Assembly (NCBI GenBank): GCA_947444305.1
Contig: CANEZP010000002.1
Coordinates: 62,001-126,000, forward strand
DNA length: 64,000 nucleotides
Direction of reading: 5' to 3'
From: Pseudobdellovibrionaceae bacterium
Lineage (GTDB): Bacteria > Bdellovibrionota > Bdellovibrionia > Bdellovibrionales > UBA1609
Shown: positions 59,545 to 64,000 of the stretch, piece after piece
How positions within the stretch are numbered: position 1 is the first letter of the stretch
Layout of the letters: each line of letters opens with the position of its first letter
Made by a program: the position numbers and the translations under genes
Notes under the pieces: generated by a model
Databases searched by the model: none
What the model saw: only the letters and a program-made list of their open reading frames with translations
Told to the model about the DNA's origin: nothing

Positions 59545-60266
59545 GGTTTGCCCGTTTCGAGCACGTATTCAATCTCGGCGTCGAAGGGTTCCCAGCTGTT
59601 TTTGATTTTATTCCGTAACGGCGTTCGGCCTTTGTAGTGCGCGAGCCGCATCGTCTTGGTATCCACGCCCAATAGGATCGGTGAGATAATTACTTTCAGA
59701 AAAATACTCGACGGGGCCATGCGGATGTTCAAGCGATCGCTTCCCGGGGTGGGCGCGGTCTTTTGGAAATCGAAGCCCACGCTGCGGCCGAGTTCGAAGG
59801 CGCCGAATTGGGCTTCGACTTTTTCGCCGGCGAGTAATTTCTTTTGGTGCGCCAGCAAGAACAGTTGAAAGCCCGGGCCGGTCAAGAAGACGGGTGGTGT
59901 CTTCTCGCTCTTTTCGGAATCCAGCTTCTCTTTGCCGTCTTTAGTTTTAAATGTGCGGTAGATCGTGCGGCCGTCTTCGGCCCTGAGCTGATAGCGTTCC
60001 TGGATTTGTTTTTGTTCGACATCTTGCTCGATGATCACGCCGTCCTTAAACATGGCGGACTCGGTCATCACGATGTCACCTTTTTGGTCTTTGATCACCG
60101 CTTTCGCGCGGCGAACGCCACCCTCGGTGGTGGTCTCGGTCCGTTGCACGTAAGCCGGTTCACCCTTAATACTCGTGCCGTCGGGGAAGATGCGCCCGAT
60201 GACGACTTCCGTCTCGGCGGCCGCGGCGTTAAAAGCCAGCAAGGCCGCGAAGACCAATAACCTCAC
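59541..60266 (-). CDS. Exported protein of the Cfa operon, unknown
   Basis: A 241-residue protein with a signal peptide (MRLLVFAALLAFNAAAAE). The mature part is a strand-rich domain with repeated charged segments. No family is recognised, but its place between a methyltransferase and an esterase lipoprotein suggests a lipid-binding role in the periplasm. A GTG start overlaps the upstream stop by 4 bases. Confidence 0.7.
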   Translation of the reverse strand: MRLLVFAALLAFNAAAAETEVVIGRIFPDGTSIKGEPAYVQRTETTTEGGVRRAKAVIKDQKGDIVMTESAMFKDGVIIEQDVEQKQIQERYQLRAEDGRTIYRTFKTKDGKEKLDSEKSEKTPPVFLTGPGFQLFLLAHQKKLLAGEKVEAQFGAFELGRSVGFDFQKTAPTPGSDRLNIRMAPSSIFLKVIISPILLGVDTKTMRLAHYKGRTPLRNKIKNSWEPFDAEIEYVLETGKP

Positions 60267-61315
60267 TGCGCCGCCTTTTTCTCGAACAGATAATGCGTAA
60301 CGCCCCATTCGCCGCCGTTGTCGAAACCGAAAAGTTCCGCGACGGAGAGGAAAAAAATGCGCCAGCGATGGATCCAACGATCGACTTCTTTTTCGCCGTA
60401 GACGGGGGCCAACACTTCGCGGATCTGCGCGCGGTGGCGGTCCATGTTCGCGAGCCAAGCGTTGGAGGTTTTTTCGTAATGGGTACCTTGCCAATCCCAC
60501 TGCGTGAGAAGGCTAAAATCCTTTTGAAAATGCGTGAACAGGTCACGCGCGGGCATTTGGCCGCCGGTAAAGAAATAGCGGCCCATCCAGTTGTGTTCGC
60601 CGTCGGTCTCGAAGGCGTACGGAAATTCACGGTGCGTAAAGATGTGGATAAACATTTTCGCACCGGGCTTCAGCCATTTTTGAATCGTACCGAAAAACTT
60701 TTCGTAATTGCGCAAATGTTCGAGCATCTCGACGCTGACGATGCGATCGTACTCGCCGCGGCCGTCACCCAAATCGGTTGCCTTGCCTAAATCCAGGGTC
60801 AAGACTTCGAGATTGTTTAAGCCACGCTCTTTCGCGGTCCGCATGATGTATTCGCGCTGCGAGTTGGAGTTAGAAACGGCCGTAATTTTAGCATTGGGAA
60901 AGCGGGCGGCCATGAACAAACTGAGCGAGCCCCAGCCGCAGCCTAGTTCTAAAATCTTTTGTCCGTCGCGAAGATCGGCGTGGGCGACCGTTTCCTCGAG
61001 TGCAAGTTTCTCGGCTTGCTCGAGCGTTTCGACGCCCGGGCCCCAGTAGGCGCAGCTGTATTTCTGGTAAGGTCCTAGAACGAGCTGGAAGAACTTTGCG
61101 GGAATCTCGTAATGTTGGGCATTCGCATCGTCGGTCGCAACTGCGACGGGCGAGCGACGCAGTTCTTCGGCAAACTTCGCCTGCGCCTGATTCGCGTTAA
61201 TTTCCGAACCACGCAGCGACTTCAGCCTGGAAGCGCAAAGCCTGCGAATACCCCAGCGTAGGGGAGAGTCCGGGATCATTCCTCTTTCCATCATACCGAT
61301 GACCGTACCTAACAT
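60263..61315 (-). CDS. CNMT-like SAM methyltransferase (Cfa superfamily)
   Basis: A 350-residue class I methyltransferase. YSCAYWGPGVETLEQAE, ILELGCGWGSLSLF, ITAVSNSNSQREYI, VSVEMLEHLRNYEKF and GRYFFTGGQMPA match the branch that includes plant coclaurine N-methyltransferase and bacterial Cfa paralogues. The substrate is probably a lipid or fatty acyl intermediate given the operon, but this is inference. ATG 61315 follows TAGGGAG, 11 bases after the cfa stop. Confidence 0.87.
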   Translation of the reverse strand: MLGTVIGMMERGMIPDSPLRWGIRRLCASRLKSLRGSEINANQAQAKFAEELRRSPVAVATDDANAQHYEIPAKFFQLVLGPYQKYSCAYWGPGVETLEQAEKLALEETVAHADLRDGQKILELGCGWGSLSLFMAARFPNAKITAVSNSNSQREYIMRTAKERGLNNLEVLTLDLGKATDLGDGRGEYDRIVSVEMLEHLRNYEKFFGTIQKWLKPGAKMFIHIFTHREFPYAFETDGEHNWMGRYFFTGGQMPARDLFTHFQKDFSLLTQWDWQGTHYEKTSNAWLANMDRHRAQIREVLAPVYGEKEVDRWIHRWRIFFLSVAELFGFDNGGEWGVTHYLFEKKAAQ

Positions 61316-61326
61316 GTGCGTGCTCC

Positions 61327-62502
61327 CTATAATGATTGAACGTGGTAGTGACCGACGTTGATACGTCCGGCGCGGAATGCACCTTCGCAGTAAGCTAAAT
61401 AAAAATCCCACAGGCGGATGAACTTTTCGTCTAAGCCCATCGCGAGCACTTCCGTGCGGCGTTTGGTGAAATTATCGCGCCAAACTTTGAGCGTATGCGC
61501 GTACGAGGGGCCGAATTCATAAATTTCGTTTAAACGCATGTTCTGCTGGGCGCTCTGTTGGAGGAAAGCTTTGTTGGTTAAAAGCATACCGCCGGGAAAG
61601 ATGTACTGCTGAATGAAATCGGTCTGCTTGCGATAGCTATTAAAAAAATCTTCCTTGATGGTGATCCCTTGGATCATGGCCTCTCCGTTGGCCTTTAACG
61701 ACGAAGACACTTTGCCGAAATAATTTCTCCAATATTTTTGCCCGACGGCCTCGATCATTTCGATCGATACGACTTTGTCGAATTTGCCGGCGATATCACG
61801 GTAATCCATTTCCTGAAGCGAAACGTTGCCGGTCATGCCGCGATCGCTGACGAGCTGGCGGTTGTGCCTTGCTTGCTCGGGCGAGTTCATCACCGCGGTC
61901 ACTTTACAGCCGGTGCGTTCGACCGCGTGGCTAAAGAAGCCGCCCCAGCCGCAACCGATTTCCAAAACGTGATCGCCGGATTTGATGTTCAATTGATCGA
62001 TCAAACGATCGTATTTTGCGATCTGCGCGCTGGTCAGACTTTGCTTCTCATCTTCGAAGATACCGGAGGAATACGTCATCGTGGGATCGAGCCAAAGACG
62101 GAAGAACTCGTTGCCCAGATCGTAGTGGGCCATGATGTTCTTCTTCGCACCTTTGCGGCTGTTCATCGAAAGCAAGTGACGGATTTGCGAAATCAAAGTC
62201 CCGCGGAGCGTGCCGTGAAGGGCCCTGCTCAAAGCTTGATCGTTGTTGCAAGCCCACTGTACGAGCGCGACCGTATCGTTCACTTCGATATCGCCGTCGA
62301 TGATGGCTTCGGCCAATCCTAAGTCACCGCGGCTTACGAGTTGTGCGAAGACCGCCCAATTCTTCACGGTCACTTTAATCGTCGGTTCGCCCTCGCCGAA
62401 GCATTCAACCTTGCCGTCGGGCATCGTGAGCTGGACCGTTCCTCCATGCGCATTCTTCAAGATCTGCAAGAAAAAGCGTGAAGCAAAAGTAGGCTTACTC
62501 AT
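61327..62502 (-). CDS. cfa: Cyclopropane-fatty-acyl-phospholipid synthase
   Basis: A 391-residue enzyme. The N-terminal Cfa domain (about 1-110) precedes the SAM-binding core with LEIGCGWGGFFSHA and VSIEMIEAVGQKYW. YCEGAFRAGRINVGHYHV is the typical C-terminus. It adds a methylene (or methyl) to unsaturated acyl chains of membrane lipids. Its start overlaps the DUF1365 stop by 4 bases. Confidence 0.92.
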   Translation of the reverse strand: MSKPTFASRFFLQILKNAHGGTVQLTMPDGKVECFGEGEPTIKVTVKNWAVFAQLVSRGDLGLAEAIIDGDIEVNDTVALVQWACNNDQALSRALHGTLRGTLISQIRHLLSMNSRKGAKKNIMAHYDLGNEFFRLWLDPTMTYSSGIFEDEKQSLTSAQIAKYDRLIDQLNIKSGDHVLEIGCGWGGFFSHAVERTGCKVTAVMNSPEQARHNRQLVSDRGMTGNVSLQEMDYRDIAGKFDKVVSIEMIEAVGQKYWRNYFGKVSSSLKANGEAMIQGITIKEDFFNSYRKQTDFIQQYIFPGGMLLTNKAFLQQSAQQNMRLNEIYEFGPSYAHTLKVWRDNFTKRRTEVLAMGLDEKFIRLWDFYLAYCEGAFRAGRINVGHYHVQSL

Positions 62503-63245
62503 CGGGTCAACTCCTCGCGCGGGGGCGATGGTTTAGAAACATAAGGAACTTTGCGAATCCATAATATCAGAGCTTGATAGTGAATGCGGAAGACTACAAG
62601 CGGAGTCATCCATCCGTAACGCGACAGCATAATCCAAAGTGATTTAGTCTGGGCCGGGGCGAGTTCGCCTTTGATCCAGGTGATGAGGCGCATCTCTTTA
62701 CCGGTGCCCCGGTAATTGACGTCGATGCTTGAATTCGAATCGCTAAATTGAAAGCGAAACTCATAAGTGCCGGTCGTCGGTTGAAACGGCGAAACGTGAA
62801 ACACCTTCTCGGCGGTATGCCATACGCCTTCGAGCGCGCCGTCGGGGTGAATCCAGTAAAAGTGGCGCTCGCCGAAAGTATTGTTTACTTCGCAAAGCAT
62901 GGCTTCGGGTTTACCCGCGCGCTTCAGAATCCAGAAGTTGACCGGATTGAAACCGTATCCGAACATTCGCGGCATCGTTTGCAGCCAGATTTCTTCGGCG
63001 TCGTAATCCAAACGGCTTTTCAAAAAATCGCGGATACTTTGCGCCAAGGGGCGGTCTTCACCGGCGAGGTAGTCGCGCGGGCGCAGCGAAAGTACGCGAC
63101 CGAATTGCTTGTTCAACAGCGAACGCAAAGCTTGTTCTTCGTCGACGTTGAAATGCAAAAAAAATGTGCCGTACGTAAACTTAGTTTCCGTTTCGGTGCG
63201 ACGAGAATGAAAAACGTGGCCTTCGCCGATCTTCAGCGCGCTCAT
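62499..63245 (-). CDS. DUF1365-family protein
   Basis: A 248-residue protein. GEGHVFHSRR, RPRDYLAG, MFGYGFNPVNFW and EVNNTFGERHFYW are the conserved DUF1365 segments. The family regularly sits between an FAD-dependent oxidase and cfa, as here, and in some bacteria belongs to singlet-oxygen stress operons. ATG 63245 overlaps the upstream stop as ATGA. The biochemical role is unknown. Confidence 0.9.
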   Translation of the reverse strand: MSALKIGEGHVFHSRRTETETKFTYGTFFLHFNVDEEQALRSLLNKQFGRVLSLRPRDYLAGEDRPLAQSIRDFLKSRLDYDAEEIWLQTMPRMFGYGFNPVNFWILKRAGKPEAMLCEVNNTFGERHFYWIHPDGALEGVWHTAEKVFHVSPFQPTTGTYEFRFQFSDSNSSIDVNYRGTGKEMRLITWIKGELAPAQTKSLWIMLSRYGWMTPLVVFRIHYQALILWIRKVPYVSKPSPPREELTR

Positions 63246-64000
63246 GTCGTCTTCCAAGGCGTGGCGACGTTCAGATGCTCGGCTACGCGCACGGCGCTCA
63301 GCAAGCCGTCTTCGTGAAATCCGTAACGGGTCCAGGCGCCGGCATAATAAATTCCGCCTTGGCCTTGCACATCGGCCAGGCGCGCTTGCGCACGGATGGC
63401 GCATTGGTCGAACCGGGGATGATCGTAGGTAAACTCGCGATCGACGTTCTCGACATTCCCGTGCGGATTCAACGTCAGGTAAAATTCACGCTTCGTCGGC
63501 AACGGCTGGAGGCGGTTCAGGTGATAAGTGAGCGAAACCTTTTCGCTGCGCTGGTCTTCGTTGGCAAAAACATTCCACGCGGCCCAGCAGCGCTTTTCCA
63601 TCGGCATCAAGCTACGGTCCCGGTGCAAGACGGCGCGGTTCGGTTCGACTTCGAAAGCTTTGAGAACTTCCAACTCGGCGGCGTTGGCATTTTGCAAAAT
63701 CTTGCGGGTAACGGGCGCGTGCGTGGCGAAGATGACTTTGTCGAAGGAAGCGGATTCCTGTTTCGTACGGACCGTCACTTTATCGCCGGCGCGCTCAACC
63801 GCGAGGACCGGGGTCTCGAGGTGGATATTTTTGAGTTGAGCCGCGATCCGCTTTACGTACTCGATTGATCCACCGTTTACCGTGCGCCATTTTGGGCGAT
63901 CGTTCACCTGGACGAGTTTGTGATTGATCAAAAAATGTAAGAAGGTCGCCGCCGGAAATTCAAGCATACCTTTTTCGGGGGTGGACCAAATCGCCGCGGC
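63242..64000 (-). CDS. FAD-dependent amine-oxidase-like protein, partial
   Basis: The 5' part lies beyond the window edge; 252 residues of the C-terminal part are visible. WRTVNGGSIEYVKRI, FATHAPVTRKIL, NRAVLHRDRSLMP and YYAGAWTRYGFHEDGLLSA match the NAD(P)/FAD-binding flavin amine oxidase-like partners of DUF1365 and Cfa. It probably oxidises an acyl intermediate. First visible gene of the six-gene operon. Confidence 0.88.
   Translation of the reverse strand, partial: AAAIWSTPEKGMLEFPAATFLHFLINHKLVQVNDRPKWRTVNGGSIEYVKRIAAQLKNIHLETPVLAVERAGDKVTVRTKQESASFDKVIFATHAPVTRKILQNANAAELEVLKAFEVEPNRAVLHRDRSLMPMEKRCWAAWNVFANEDQRSEKVSLTYHLNRLQPLPTKREFYLTLNPHGNVENVDREFTYDHPRFDQCAIRAQARLADVQGQGGIYYAGAWTRYGFHEDGLLSAVRVAEHLNVATPWKTT

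Noticed and set aside
60267-60500. N-terminal extension of the exported Cfa-operon protein
   Set aside because: The extension is an Arg-rich out-of-frame shadow of the CNMT-like gene; the GTG at 60266 gives a clean signal peptide and GTGA coupling.

Overview
The window looks like chromosomal DNA of a mid-GC Gram-negative bacterium. Lipoboxes, signal peptides, an outer-membrane barrel ending in Phe, AmpG, periplasmic lytic transglycosylases, several secreted proteases and a TRL-like lipoprotein together resemble Bdellovibrionota (Bdellovibrio-like organisms). That assignment is inferred from gene content only. A nearly complete arginine pathway and a periplasmic GH3 beta-glucosidase suggest a metabolically less dependent relative rather than a strict amino-acid auxotroph. 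Genes are densely packed, with many 4-base stop/start overlaps. I saw no rRNA, tRNA, CRISPR, prophage or insertion sequence.

Layout. 1-7 kb: a DinB-fold protein, OxyR divergent from AhpC/AhpD, a cytochrome-PQQ sugar dehydrogenase fusion and a periplasmic cytochrome pair. 7-14.2 kb: the arginine regulon, argCJBF-argR leftward and argGH rightward from one control region with three ARG-box-like palindromes. 14-23.5 kb: an esterase lipoprotein, an outer-membrane barrel, an ABC-F ATPase, small secreted proteins, a radical SAM protein, an S1/P1 nuclease, PurT, a rhodanese and an SGNH hydrolase. 23.5-27.3 kb: a BlaI repressor with two perfect or near-perfect operators, a BlaR1-like M56 protein whose C-terminus is an MltD-type lytic transglycosylase, a small holin-like membrane protein and AmpG. 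I read this as a candidate peptidoglycan-responsive module. 27.3-34.7 kb: ArfB, RsgA, FabH, an HPF-like protein, a degenerate DNase I-fold protein, an S1 protease, small proteins, an astacin protease and TetR.

34.9-48.2 kb: BglX, TrpS, a lytic transglycosylase lipoprotein with a PilZ protein, IlvE, SlyD, DUF488-RecQ, trypsin, a TRL lipoprotein, a 439-base structured gene-free gap, a TSUP permease, HIT and YkgJ proteins. 48.2-64 kb: a tricorn protease, a GxQxG-repeat surface protein, an orphan GAF histidine kinase, a DUF2007 protein coupled to an unlisted 56-residue protein, SDR, a YheT hydrolase, DNA polymerase IV, and a leftward six-gene lipid-modification operon (FAD oxidase, DUF1365, Cfa, CNMT-like methyltransferase, secreted protein, esterase lipoprotein).

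The most notable items are the BlaI/M56-MltD/AmpG module, the divergent arginine control region, a dispersed GC-rich repeat found at two places just after stop codons, the paired Cfa/CNMT-like lipid operon, and several strong palindromes and RNA-like folds in otherwise empty DNA.
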